Below, piece after piece: positions 24,495 through 36,200 of a stretch of 64,000 bases of DNA. The notes below the pieces were generated by a model. That model was not told the DNA's origin, ran no database searches, and saw nothing but the letters and a program-made list of their open reading frames with translations. This DNA is from Mesostigma viride (Eukaryota > Streptophyta > Mesostigmatophyceae > Mesostigmatales > Mesostigmataceae), in the NCBI GenBank assembly GCA_009746045.1, contig RPFO01000065.1:9387128-9451127 (forward strand). Direction: 5' to 3'. Every line of letters starts with the position of its first letter. The first letter of the stretch is position 1. The translations under genes were made by a program, and so were the position numbers.

Positions 24495-24600
24495 AGAGAC
24501 AAACAGCGCAGGCCCAGAAATCTGGAAGAATCCGGAGGTCCCATGGTAGCTCGAGCCTGCCGGTATCTTATCCGCGTCTGTCGAGTCGTTCCGGATTATG
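24495..24600 (+). repeat. tRNA-like SINE candidate, third copy
   Basis: Same repeat as at 5,097-5,205, with A-box-like TGGTAGCTCGAG and B-box-like 'ctgtcgagtcg'. Confidence 0.45.
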
Positions 24601-24763
24601 GAAATGATATTTGTCTGTTGAGTGTGCACTTATTTTTCAATGAGATTAGCATAGTACTCCGTGGCATGCCTATGCGCATGACACGCAAGTACTTACAGTT
24701 ATCAATGAGATAACTGGATCGAGTACTTACTTATTCTTACTTACTTACTTACGTATACTTCTG

Positions 24764-25121
24764 ATGACCGCCCGCTACGCCCGCCTCGATCAGGCCGGGA
24801 AGAATACCACTCGGCCATCCGGCAGGCGACCGAGGAGCAGGAGGACCTCCATGTCCCACTCACGGGACAAGGCGGCTCCCCCACCAGTCCTGCTCACCTT
24901 CCCCTCCCCTGAGGACAAGCAGCGGTTCCTTTCTCGTCGCAAGAGGTTGCACGACCTCACCTGGACGCTGGACGACGACCTAACCCCCGCTCAGCAGCAG
25001 CAGCGAAGCGACCTGTGGCCTGAATATCTCCGCCACAACTGCAGGACCCCCAGAAGCCCAAGGTGAACTGGAGGGGCAGGGACCTGATGATCAACCACAA
25101 GATGTGGTCGCCCCCTGCGGG
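24764..25121 (+). pseudogene. Chimeric LINE fragment: ORF2 piece joined to ORF1 C-terminus
   Basis: 24,770-24,857 resembles LINE ORF2 at the RYARL ... HSAIRQATKEQEDLHV region of copy 1 (in two frames). From about 24,886 the frame VLLTFPSPEDKQRFLSRRK ... DLTPAQQQQR resembles the RRM/C-terminal region of LINE ORF1 proteins. It continues after a frame change as VNWRGRDLMINHKMW and stop at 25,121. ORF1 normally precedes ORF2, so the order is scrambled. This is a dead fragment and the only visible relic of this family's ORF1 besides 25,716-25,960. Confidence 0.6.
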
Positions 25122-25485
25122 CTAGAATAGCCCTAGCTTGTAATCATTGGTAGTCACTGCCGCCATGGCAGCCATGCCTAGAATGTTTGCAGCTTGCCGT
25201 GCCACACCTAGTCACGTGCACCGCTAACGCATGGTACACAACCAGCCATAGCCTTTGCTTAGCCCTTGTACAGGCTACCAGCCATGCTACGTCCTGGCTA
25301 TGATTACTTGCCCACGCTCCTTGTTATGATATGCTCACACGGGTCTTATTGCACCCACAGAACCTGCCGGATCGTCTATCATGTCCGATTGCTGCTGTGG
25401 CATGCCTCTGGCATGAAGGATAAAGGGGGTCTCCGCCCTTTCTTCCTGTTGTGCACATAATTAATTAATTAATTAATTAATTATC
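25122..25485 (+). repeat. LINE-derived 3' region with (TTAA)n tail
   Basis: It follows the ORF1 fragment and ends in a TTAATTAATTAA tail at 25,459-25,485. The part from 25,307 ('tacttgcccacgctcc') matches the insertion at 27,183-27,422 in reverse complement, so both use the same 3' region. Confidence 0.6.
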
Positions 25486-25715
25486 AACATCACTCCGTTG
25501 GGAGTAGATGTAGCACATAGCCCTGAGAAGGGGCATATGGCTTTTAATACTTTCTAGGCTACTTCATGCAAGGGTGGGAATGTAAGCTACCCCTGCTCTA
25601 GGTGCACCAGGGCACCCGCACCCTATATGTGCACATAATGCAGGGATTAAAAGCACTCCGGTGCTCCGTGACTCCCCAACGGGAGCACGAGTTTAATGAA
25701 TTAATTAATTAATGT
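25486..25715 (+). repeat. Short TTAA-tailed retroposon, complete-looking copy
   Basis: It begins 'atcactccgttgggag' and ends 'ctccccaacgggagcacgag' plus a (TTAA)n tail, so the two ends are partly inverted copies of each other. Related starts lie at 10,970-10,990 and 28,513-28,540. No coding sequence. Confidence 0.6.
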
Positions 25716-25960
25716 CCGCGAATACCGTCCCCCACCTTGAGGACCAGCACGGCAAGTATGCCTCACGGCAAGGATGACCTCCGCGCAGTGCTGGAGGAGC
25801 ACGTGACCTGGCCGTAACTTGGCCTAGAAGCTGACCTCGCTGAACACGACGCTCAACACGGTGGAGGCCCGGGTCTCCAATGTAGCCAAGGTCGCCCGCA
25901 AGATCCAACCTCAGCTCACGGCGCTGCAGACCGCGGCACCGGCAGGCATCTGAGGCACAT
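25716..25960 (+). pseudogene. Second chimeric LINE fragment (ORF2 piece plus ORF1 coiled coil)
   Basis: EDQHGKYA matches the ORF2 sequence HLKDQHGKYAW of LINE copy 1. It is followed by a heptad-like ORF1 stretch (LKLTSLNTTLNTVEARVSNV in another frame) that ends at a stop near 25,952. Dead fragment. Confidence 0.5.
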
Positions 25961-26190
25961 GCTGCACTTGTCTCTCGCCTAAATCAGGTGGAGGGCAAGT
26001 GCGGCCTGCCCGTTAACCCTTAAATGGTACCCAACTGACTGCCATAAATAGCGGACAGTTAGCACTTTGCATCATAATGTCCACAAACCAAGCTAGTAAT
26101 TATTTACGGTCCATACTAGGACCAAAGCACACACATATGTGGACCTCCTTGGGGGTCATATGTCTTGGGTCATGTTGCAATGTCCTATTT

Positions 26191-27820
26191 TTAATTAATT
26201 AATTAATAGACACGTGACTGCGTCACGTGAGCATAAGTCCTCAGTGGGAGGGGAACATGGGATGGAATGGATGGTATAAGCTATATAGGTCCTAGTTACA
26301 GGGGTGTGGGCACCGCGGCCCGAATCGCTATGAATGCCATACTTGGTCACACGTACGCGGAGCCCCACAGGCTTGGGGGTGGTCTCCTTCATCACTACTT
26401 GCCATCTATCCTTGCGCACCATCTGCCTTATTATTACAGACAAACCAGGAGGCTGCCCGGGGGTGAGCCCGTCACGTCTAGTGTAGAAAATGTCCGTGCC
26501 GAGTCTATTATCACGAAAAGTCCACGGGTGGCGGCCCTGCCGCGCGCGGCCGGGGGCACGCCAGGTGAGGACATATCGCCCAGGCTGGGCGGGCTTGGTG
26601 CCAGCTAGTCTATCTGAGGTATCTACCTGATCTGTGCGGGCCAGGTGCCCGGCTAGGCCCAGGCGCCTGTGCCTAATAATGTGGGAAACATAGGGCAAAT
26701 CAGCGTACAAATCCTCATTACTAATGTGCAAACCAAAGGGGCCTTGCGCAGCATCTTGGTGACGGCACCGTCGAGTCGTTGCTCCAGCTCCTGCGTCAGT
26801 GTCCACGTCTCGGCGCCGTAGGTCAGGATCGTCAGAATGACGACCTTGAAGAGGTCACGCTTGACGATCCGGGGTAGGGCGGGGTTGCTCCACCAGCGGC
26901 GGTGGTCATGGAGGTGCGCCCACGCCATGCCGATCCGTGTCGTCATGTCGTCCTCGCAGTCGGGAAGCCACCTGCCGAGCAGCTTGAAGCGGCCTGAAGG
27001 AGGGTAGTTGACCTCGGCATCGTCTAAGAGGCGGAGTGTGGGTGGGGGCCCTGCCATGCCGAGGGCCAGGGCCTCCGTTGGGGGGCTGATTTCTAGACCA
27101 ACCGCCCGGGCCTCGAGCGCTAGGCAGTCCAGCCAAAGTTGGGCAGACTCCGGCTTCTCGATGAGCGTGATGTCGTCGGCATAATTAATTAATTAATTAA
27201 ACTCGTGCTCCCGTTGGGGAGTCACGGAGCACCGAAGTGCTTTTAATCCCTGTGTGTGCACTACAGGAGAAAGGGCAGAGACCCCCAGTCTCCTTCATGC
27301 CAAAGGCATGCCACAGCTGCAATCGGGCGCGGCTAGCTAAAAGGACAGGCTAACGATCCGGCAAACTGTGGGTGCAATAAGACCCATGTGAGCATATCAT
27401 AGCAAGGAGCGTGGGCAAGTAAATGTCGTCGGCATTTATAAATGAGGTCAGCTAGTAAATTCTGCTTGTTAGTCGGCCCCCCTTCCCCAAGCTCGTTCGT
27501 GATCGCTAGGCCAGGGGCACGGCCTGCAATGCTAGCAAAGCGAGCACGTGCCTGGCGCATAACATAATCCACTACAATAATAAACAGGTACGGCGACAGG
27601 ACGCAACCCTGCCAGACGCCGGTCTGCAGTGGGCATGGCGGGGTAATGCCGTGTTGAGTGCGCACGCACCGAAGTGGTCGACCCCTCATACAACGTGCGG
27701 ATGACGGTAATCAGGGGAGTGGGGACGCGAGCGCGAGCAAGTACAGCCCATAGAGTGTCCCAGAGGACAGAATCAAAAGCCTTGATGAAGTCGACGAAGA
27801 TCAGGATGGCGGGAAACTCC
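26191..27820 (-). mobile_element. LINE copy 2, 5'-truncated, interrupted by a short retroposon
   Basis: It matches copy 1 from its 3' end (TTAATTAATTAA tail at 26,193-26,208) up to 27,819, where homology stops abruptly. The likely target duplication is TCCTATT on both sides (about 26,184-26,190 and 27,820-27,826). It retains GVWQGCVLSPYLF, which is frameshifted in copy 1. The RT is broken by the insertion at 27,183-27,422 exactly at the YADD region and by small indels near 26,740. Confidence 0.85.
27183..27422 (-). mobile_element. TTAA-tailed short retroposon inserted in LINE copy 2
   Basis: A 240-base insertion with a 13-base target duplication ATGTCGTCGGCAT (27,170-27,182 and 27,423-27,435); copy 1 has the empty site. 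One end is (TTAA)n plus 'actcgtgctcccgttgggga'. This is the clearest proof that the family moves as an independent unit, by target-primed insertion as judged from the long duplication and simple tail. Confidence 0.8.
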
Positions 27821-27835
27821 TATTATTATGAGTGC

Positions 27836-29250
27836 TACTAAATGTAGCACCCCCTGGCAGGGGATGCGTAGAGTGCGAGACAAAAGAGTCACACCTATAA
27901 TGCAATATTGGATGCCAAATCACGTTTGTTGGTCCTAGTCCTGCCAAGGCAGTTGAATGGGAAGCCAGTAAGGGCCTCTGAGCACTGACATCATGGGGTG
28001 TCCCAGGGACCCAGCTGCAAGCTCTAAAAATAACTGCCCGCTACAAATAGCGGACAGTTTGGCTGGTGATGCCTGCTAGCATTACAAGCTAAATTCTTAT
28101 CCCGTAGCAACAAAAAACATCACGGATGATCAAACATGCTAACAACATCCTGTCCAGGCTGCAGAACATCCATCATAGCATATAAAGATAGGTAACCACG
28201 CCCATGCACAGTCAATAGTCATACTTGTACGTAAAGTCATAGCATGGTAAGGGCACACCCTTGAAACCACACAAGACAAACATGATGCTCACTTTTTTCT
28301 TGTGCTGATGCTTTAATAAACAAGTGCAAGTAAGCCTAGCTCAATGGCAATGCTAGCTAGTTCTCCCTGTATGCTGGGCTTTGTCATACTAGCTGCAAAC
28401 TGGCTATGGGGTGTCCTCTACTAACAAAGGCAGAAAGCTTACCAAAACCTGGCCAGGATACCATCTTTCCAAAAGAATGTAGGCAAGAAAAAAATTTAAA
28501 TTAAATTATAACATGACTCCGTTGGGAGATCATGTAGCACATATTCCCTTGCTGCATGGATGGATGGAGTTAGCATATTGGGGCACCAATGTGCTGGTTG
28601 GATGCAGGTTAAGGAGACCTTTCCAACGCCGTGCCAACCGCCTAGAACAGACAAGGGATTTGAAAGATATCAGGTCCCGAAGTACTGCCGACCGGTGGGC
28701 GGTGGCGGTGCACTCTCAGGGCACAGTGGACAGGACACGTGGCAGGCAGGGCCTGCACACTGAGGCTTTTAGCCTGAACCATCACGTGACTGGGACACAG
28801 TGTACTGAGGATCGACGCAATAGTCCTGCATGCATGTGGCTAGTAGAAGCCAGTGGCCAGCCAGCAGGTCTGCAAGGATGTAACTCCGTGCAGAGCTGTG
28901 GCAGGTCCTGTGCTAACCTAGACACAGGATAGCCAGAGATTCCTGTGTGGTGCTTGTGACGAGGATGCAAGGCAGCGATACGGGGCTCTGGCAAGGTAGC
29001 GTTGCACAGCGTTGCTCATGACCAAGGAACAAGGATGGAACGAGGTATTCATATAGCTCGAGGCCCAACGAGGCAATGAGCGTCTTCATGCACACGAACC
29101 TTGGTCGTCACGACGAGTGGCGAGCCTATCGAGGGTCGTAGGCCTGGTGTGAGGATAAAGATTGCTAGTAGCCAAGCAGCCTAGCTAGGGTCATTCCAGC
29201 CAGCAAGACCAGAAGCTCACAAGCTCGCTGACGAGTCGCTGTACAAATCG
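27836..29250. other. No gene recognised
   Basis: Short frames only. A piece near 28,030-28,065 ('actgcccgctacaaatagcg') resembles 26,036-26,065. The start of the TTAA retroposon family recurs at 28,513-28,540 next to an ATTAAATTATAACATG stretch. Confidence 0.4.
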
Positions 29251-29255
29251 TACTA

Positions 29256-30344
29256 TTGCCTTCCTTGCAAGATTTCATGTCTGCCAGCTCATGGTCCAGC
29301 GGCAACGGCACGGGTGAGACGGGTGAGCAGCGTGATTCGCAAGCTTTCTATCCCTATCGTAACAAAGCATACGCTCCTACGTTCGTGCAGGCCGCCTATA
29401 TTGCAAGGGGCTTGGCCGAGGAGGGGTGGGTGGCGGTATCAGTTAGGTTAAATAGTGCCGGAACCTTTTGCCGCCTGAGGCAAATCGGTCCGTCACACTA
29501 TTTTGCCCGGAATAACCACTTCCGAGCACCCAAGTTAATTCGGCCACTGAGCACGCAAATGTAAATGCGCCGGAGCTGCCCGGACTCGAACCCCTGACCT
29601 CCAAGGTGCACAGGTTTTAGTTAGGTTAAATAGTGCCGGAACCTTTTGCCGCCTGAGGCAAATCGGTCCGTCACACTATTTTGCCCGGAATAACCACTTC
29701 CGAGCACCCAAGTTAATTCGGCCGAATTAACTTGGGTGCTCGGAAGTGGTTATTCCGGGCAAAATAGTGTGACGGACCGATTTGCCTCAGGCGGCAAAAG
29801 GTTCCGGCACTATTTAACCTAACTAAAACCTGTGCACCTTGGAGGTCAGGGGTTCGAGTCCGGGCAGCTCCGGCGCATTTACATTTGCGTGCTCAGTGGC
29901 CTAGGCGGATGTCTCATATTCAACCCACCCTCCACGAGGCCAGGTTTTAGTTAGGTTAAATAGTGCCGGAACCTTTTGCCGCCTGAGGCAAATCGGTCCG
30001 TCACACTATTTTGCTCGGAAGTGGTTATTCCGGGCAAAATAGTGTGACGGACCGATTTGCCTCAGGCGGCAAAAGGTTCCGGCACTATTTAACCTAACTG
30101 TATCGGGAGGAGGCAACAGGCCAGCGGCGGCGGATCCCATTGTACAACGGGCTCGCGTCGTCGTGTCTCTGGGCGCGAGGCAGGACGGCCGGGTAGCGGT
30201 GGAGGTGCTGGTGCGGCTACGTGACGCGCTTGCAGCGACTGCCAACGGTGTAGATGTAGCCTATCAGGGCGGCCATATCACAACCGCGGCTCTTGACCTG
30301 GCCAGGGAAGCGCTCAGCCAGATCGTGGCGACAGCGCTATAGGT
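29256..30344 (+). pseudogene. Unrecognised coding segment split by a foldback-type insertion
   Basis: Frame 29,256-29,440 (starting MPSLQDFMSASSW) ends in AEEGWVAV, runs into the mobile element at 29,441-30,099, and resumes in a coding-like frame at 30,105. That continues through VVVSLGARQDGRVAVEVLVR to LSQIVATAL and a TAG at about 30,343. Removing the insertion and one 5-base target duplication joins the two halves at GTATC. The product is about 140 residues, helical and Ala-rich. No family is recognised; a retroelement structural protein is possible but is a guess. Confidence 0.45.
29441..30099. mobile_element. Foldback-type composite of ~105-base inverted units, 5-bp target duplication
   Basis: It begins AGTTAGGTTAAATAGTGCCG and ends with the exact reverse complement; a 5-base duplication GTATC flanks it (29,436-29,440 and 30,100-30,104). 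Inside are five copies of a roughly 105-base unit ending 'cacccaagttaattcggcc', arranged + + - + -. Linkers contain 'ggttcgagtcc', which resembles a tRNA B box. The same unit occurs at 54,322-54,868 inside a copia element. No coding sequence. Confidence 0.75.
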
Positions 30345-30382
30345 ACATAGCATGAGGCTGTTTAACCACTGGGTGGCGACAG

Positions 30383-31330
30383 ATGTGCTGGGGGATCGAG
30401 GGGGTACCGGAGTCCGACATAATCCGGAACGCCAGAGCTCGCGAGGTGGTCAAGGCGTGGAGCACGGCGCAGGTATTTGCCCAAACAATTGAAAATCTGG
30501 TTGCTGTCCTTTTGCAAGAGTCGAGGGGATACGCAAACAGGTTTTATATTACCACTCAGCCTTTCGGGGTATATTCCCGGCTCGACACGCCCAGACCAGA
30601 GACGGCGTCGGGGTGGGGTCCAGAAGTCGAGATATAGTCACCGGGATCGAGAAGACGCCCGAGGACGTCCACTTCAAATGAGTGGACCGACAGGCCGGAG
30701 GGTTCCGTAAAGCGCTCTGCCCAGCGTATCAACGAGGGCGACGGCACTACTGCGACATACGAGGAGAGGCAGAGCGCGGATCTGCACATCCCTCGTGAGT
30801 CGACTCACGAGTACGACCGGATCGGCCGAGGCAAGCAAAACGAGCTTGCTGGTGGTGGGATGCGGTGGGTATGCAATCTTGCTTGGTTTCGGAATCCAGG
30901 CGAGGAGCAGCACGCGGTCGAACGTAAGGAAGACGGTAGACCTGTGAGCTGCGTCTTGGGAGAGTTCAATCCGGACCTTCAGATTGTGGCCACGCCGGTT
31001 GCTGAGAGTGCTGAGGTGCGTGCACAACAGGATCATGAGGCAGCACAGGCGAGCCTGGGCAGGCCAGGAGGCGGCCTCCTCTGGGGTGGGTGAGACGTCA
31101 GCCTGAGGGATTCCCAGAAGCCATAGGCGCGTTGTTTCTTGTATTATAATGCTTCGTAACACACGCGGGGGCGGCAGCGGGAGCGGGGGCGGGAGATGGA
31201 GGTGGTGGAGCAAGGGCAGAAACGGAGGGCCCCGCCAACGTCTTGCCAGAAGGGGATCCAATCCCAACGGCAGAGGGCGTCAATGGCAGGAGGGCATCAA
31301 ATCGGAAACGGAAGGACTCAGGTTGCACAA
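30383..31330 (+). other. Coding-like segments, unrecognised
   Basis: 30,383-30,637 reads as a plausible protein piece (ESDIIRNARAREVVKAWSTA, then FAQTIENLVAVLLQESRGYA). 30,680-31,093 is open with an acidic/polar composition (DRIGRGKQNELAGGGMRWVC). A third frame at 31,150-31,330 ends at a donor-like AAG|GTGAGC 13 bases before the LTR element. Together they may be exons of one decayed gene or of a mobile element continuing from 29,256. No domain is recognised. Confidence 0.3.
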
Positions 31331-31346
31331 GGTGAGCAGAGGGCGC

Positions 31347-32050
31347 TGTAACGACTAAAAATGTTGTGTTTGCAACAGCCTCAGTATCAACATTGGTGTG
31401 AAAAGATCTTTATACCTGGGTTGGAGTCGCGATCGACAGATAACTTCACGTCCAGAGAAGCAATGAAGATGGATCTTCAACAGTTAAGGGAATGAGTCCC
31501 CACCCTTGTTAGACACAACAGACAAGTTATATCCAAGTCGACTATCTGTTGAAGTTATAGTTGACTTTTAGCAAGGGTTGTTTGATTGATGAAACAAGGA
31601 AACCCTTGAATTACACCATAGCTTTAGCTCTCACGTACGCAGACATGCACGACCTCCACCAACAGGATAAAAGTCATCGTGCATGCAGAGTCGGCTCAAT
31701 CCTAACCCGAAAGGACCAATCAGATGTGAAGATCACTCAAGGTAAGATCCTGTCCTCAGAATCCACAACACAACACAAGGCCAGCACTACAGAATCTCCG
31801 TGACCTGGAACCAGATCCCCCAGGTACAACAGTCTTAAAGAGAATCTATGACTGGTTGAACTAAACCATGCAAAGTACCCCACGTGGATCAGGCCACGAC
31901 CAATGAGGGTAGAACAATAATTCGACAGATCTTAGCAGGCCCAATATCAATCCTACGTCGAAGCCTCCTAACTTTCCAAATAATTGTCCCCAAGAACTCA
32001 TAATAAGATCAACAGTAGGAAAACTTTGGATGTAACATTTGGTTGTTACA
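31347..32050 (-). repeat. 3' LTR of the LARD-like element
   Basis: 704 bases, TGTAACGAC...TTGTTACA. It differs from the 5' LTR by a few substitutions and two small indels. Confidence 0.9.
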
Positions 32051-32064
32051 TATCTCCCCCTCAA
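32051..32064 (-). other. Polypurine tract
   Basis: On the minus strand TTGAGGGGGAGATA directly precedes the 3' LTR, the expected place for plus-strand priming. Confidence 0.8.
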
Positions 32065-33297
32065 GATAGGAACTCCCAGTTCCTAGAAGCCAAGAAGACT
32101 AAAACAACAACCTCCACAAGAACAACACAACAATAAACAGGAAGTCCGCCACCATCTCTTGGGACAAGCAGATGGGTTTTTACATCCCTGAAGCCAGGGC
32201 CTCCTATCTCATAAACATCTAGTCACATGTGCTTAAAGAAGACAAGTCACATCCTTATCCACTACAAGCCCAGATAATCACAGCAATACTGGAAGTCATC
32301 CCGTCATCATTCTGGAATTCTGGAACTCTGGACTGGAACATCAGAACTGGAATGGAGCCCCCCCCATCATCCATCCTGGAATCCCCCCCCTCACACCACA
32401 ATCCAAAGCCCCCCCCCCTTTTCTTCTCAGCCCTGTTCCTCACAGGCTATACCAATCCCCATTCAGGCCACCTTGCCATTGGGTCCACACATGGGAACTG
32501 CTCCACCATGTGGGCCAACTCTGGCCAGTTCCTGCTAACCTGCAGCACCATGCAAGTCTCAGCAGCCCCTGCCACCATCTGGACAGCATAGCGAAAGCAT
32601 GCCCCAGGAGAAGAGCACCACAGACTGACTCGCAGGGTCCATCACCCAAGTAGAGGACGTCTTGTGCCTGCTCACCCTTGATCTGTACGCCCACCAGAAC
32701 TGCAGAACGGTCTTGACCACAGACCACTTAGCACCTATCAGAGGCACCAGCACCCGTAGTGGCATCAGACGGACCCTGAGTTCCACAGTGTACTTGGGCA
32801 ACCCGGGATTGCAAAAGAGGTAGAAGTCTCCAAAGGAAAACACCGTCTGGTTGAGCTGGAGGAAGAAGGAACCAAATCAAAGTCACCCTTCTGAACTGAA
32901 AACTCCAACAGCTCCCTGTAGGAAGCCTCTCCCATACTCACTGGCTGCAACTGAGTAAATGCCTCCTTCAAGGCCTCAGGTAAGGCTGCTAGCATGTCCT
33001 GCCCCTCAGCAGGCCTCATGTCAATCTCAGGAACCACGTGTCTGAATCATACCAGGCATCAAGCCCTAGGTGAACAACTCCATATGTCGGGGTTACAACA
33101 CAGAAGTCACTCTCCATGTGCCATCCAGGCTCAGATCCCCTCAACCATCCTCAGAAGCTGGTCACCAAAATCTGGATGTCATCTCAGCTTAGTCCAACCA
33201 AACTCCCACCAGAGTCCATCCCACTCAACTCAGATCCCAGTCGGATTCGATGAGTCCACATGAATCCAGGAAGGAGTAAACAGGATCAAGGCACCTA
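32065..33297 (-). other. 3' interior of the LARD-like element; no gene
   Basis: Overlapping short minus frames (for example 32,440-32,727 and 32,765-33,037) show no recognisable domain and are interrupted by stops. Confidence 0.4.
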
Positions 33298-36200
33298 CAG
33301 GGGTCACCCGCAGTATCGCAACAAGAATCGCAACTACGCAACTTTCCAGGAGGACCAAAAAACACTTTTGTTGCGATTCTTGCGAGGACCGATTTGGACG
33401 AAAAGTTGCGAAACGGCAAACGCGTGGTATCGCAACTAAAGATACACCCCGACGTGAAGTATGTCACTCCTTGGCTGACCGGCGCGAAGAATCAACCGAA
33501 CTGAAATGAGCGGCGTCAGAAAAATGCTTTAGCCGCAGTCGCGCAACATCTAATGATGCGCACATTATCTCGGGCTGGTTTTTACTGCGTCTACACGCGT
33601 TAATCATCACGGGGGTGACGATGAAAGGCAGCACTTGTTATTAGCTTCTGTATCATTGAATTTTTCGCAACCAGTAGTTTTCGTATGATGTATTTCGCGT
33701 ATTTCATCATCGTTCAGGGCCAGGAAAGTCTCGACGCCGTGATGAGATTGCCTTTCTGTCATGAGATTGCTAGCTTTCCGCTAGCCTTCTTTTTGCGGTT
33801 TCGGCATGGCGCAGTTTAGTGTACCTGCGGATACCGTCAACAAGGTAAAGTCGTTATATCATTCGGTAAGTAATCTCGGACACGTTGTTGAAGGTTTGTG
33901 GTGTTAAGTTCGCTAACTTACTACTCCTGTGTACTAGTTTGTGGTTGTGGTTTTGTACAACCGTCGTCGTAAGATTTTCATCAGTTTTGTTCATGATTAG
34001 CTGCGTCTGTACCTAATTTTCTAGAATGACGATTGATTTAACATCTAAAGGAGTTGTAGATGGTAGCACGATGGTTTCTATTGCCTAAATTCTTCAGGAA
34101 AGATGGTATCATGGCCAGTTTTTTGTCAGCCTTTTGGCTTTGCTAGTAAAGGACGCCTGTGCAGTTGTGCAGTCCGTGCAACATCTATGGAGGCCCCAGT
34201 GCCTTGCTGACGTAGAAAAGAAGTTCGATGCAGTGTTTGTATATTTTCATCCTAGGCATGCAAATGGAGGTCATTTCTCATGTTCTGGATGCATGGGTAA
34301 CACCGCCCCTTGCACCCCCTTGCTACGTGTGCATTTGGGCCTTGGTTTGTGAAGACGTCCAATATTGCATTATCACTTAACATTGCATTGTAAGTGTCTT
34401 TTTTATCGCACCCGTGCACCCCCTGAGATTAGTGCTGTATTTAGCACCCATAGGACATATAGGACATTGCAACATGACTAATGACATGACCCCGAAGTAA
34501 CTCCCTATATGCGTGTGCTTTGGTCCCAGTATGGACACTAGATTGTTATCAGGCTGGTTTCTGGACATTATCATGCAAGGTGCAACCAGCCATAATTAGG
34601 GGTAGAGTTACACACTGGTCATCCAAGGGCTAAGTGCAGGCCAGCACGCGGTAAAATGGTGACTGTGCATTAATATTAAAAAATTAAATTACGACACGCA
34701 GACGCTACGCGTTGATCAGGCGTCGCGTGACCGCCATGCGAACATTAATAGTTGTCGCGTATATTACATCCTCAATGATGTGGAGGCGGAGATGGAATGA
34801 GTATCTATAATGTAACCTTGAGTGACAGGGTTGCTGACACCACGGCCCGAATCACTGTTATTACACTTGTACTGAATTGGGTCACATGCATACCCCCACC
34901 GACTTGGGGTTGGTATCCTTTATATATCCTGCCATGGACTGGAATCGTTGTCTCCTTGAATACATGTATAACTCACATGGGTCAGGGGGCCTGCCCATAT
35001 TCACCACTATATTAATCCCTAAAAGGTGCTTACACTGTCCTCGGTCGCATTCATGCATGCATTCGCGTATCCATGCATGCAATCACTTCCATCCCTGCAA
35101 GCATTCACGCATCCATGCATGCAAACACCATCCATCCACGCAAGCATTCACGTATCCATGCATGCAAACACCATCCACCCCAAGCATTCACACATTCATG
35201 CATGCAAACACCATCCATCCATGCTAGCATTCACGTATCCATGCATGCAAACACCACCCATCCGTGCAAGCATTCACGTATCCATGCATGCAAACACCAT
35301 CCACCCAGGCAAGCATTCACGTATCCATGCATGCAAACACCACCCATCCGTGCAAGCATTCACGCATCCATGCATGCAAACACCATCCACCCATGCAAGC
35401 ATTCACGTATCCATGCATGCAAACACCATCCACCCCAAGCTTTCAGGTATCCATGCATGCAAACACCACCCATCCATGCATGCAAACACCATCCACCCAT
35501 GCAAGCATTCACACATTCATGCATGCAAACACCATCCATCCCTGCAAGCATTTACGTATCCATGCATGCAAACACCACCCATCCCTGCAAGCATTCACGT
35601 ATCCATGCATGCAAACACCATCCATCCCTGCAAGCATTCACGTATCCACGCATGCAAACACCATCCATCCCTGCAAGCATTAATGCAATATCGATTCGTG
35701 TAATTAGCACCCATCCTGCGAGCATCCATGCAATTACCACCCATCCTGCGAACATTCACGTGCAATCCATGCATGCAGACACCGCCATCCATTCGATGCA
35801 AGCATTCACGTTTCCATGCAGCCACCCATCCTCGGCCCGCAGCATCATGGTGAACACAGCATTTCCCTTGCCCGGCCTGCGGCCGGACTGTAACACTGGA
35901 CTGTCTCACCGCTTTAACAAAGACGGTTCAGGGCGATATATGTAGTCGCCTCAAAGTTGCACCCGCACGGCCAGCAAATGCTGGGCCGCTGCCATCCCCA
36001 CTTCACAAACACACCCTCTTTCAGAATCTGTCCAGTATTGTTGCCTAATGCATCCCCGTTCGAAAGAGCGACATAATGAAACCACACTGTGAATGAAACA
36101 ACGCAGTTTGTTTAACATGCCACGGCGCCGACTATACCTCAAGACCATAGCTGTGTAATGTCGGCGGGACAATGACGGGGTAATGACGCGCAATGACGAG

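Noticed and set aside
29840-29880. Possible tRNA gene with GGTTCGAGTCC
   Set aside because: T-stem pairs poorly and no matching acceptor or anticodon arm is found upstream; it lies in a repeated foldback linker.
30674-31267. 197-codon minus-strand ORF
   Set aside because: Leu/Pro-rich with no motif; the opposite strand reads more like protein.
35026-35945. 225-290-codon His/Cys/Pro-rich ORFs and a possible CRISPR-like array
   Set aside because: Units are adjacent near-identical minisatellite copies without unique spacers; open frames come from the unit length.
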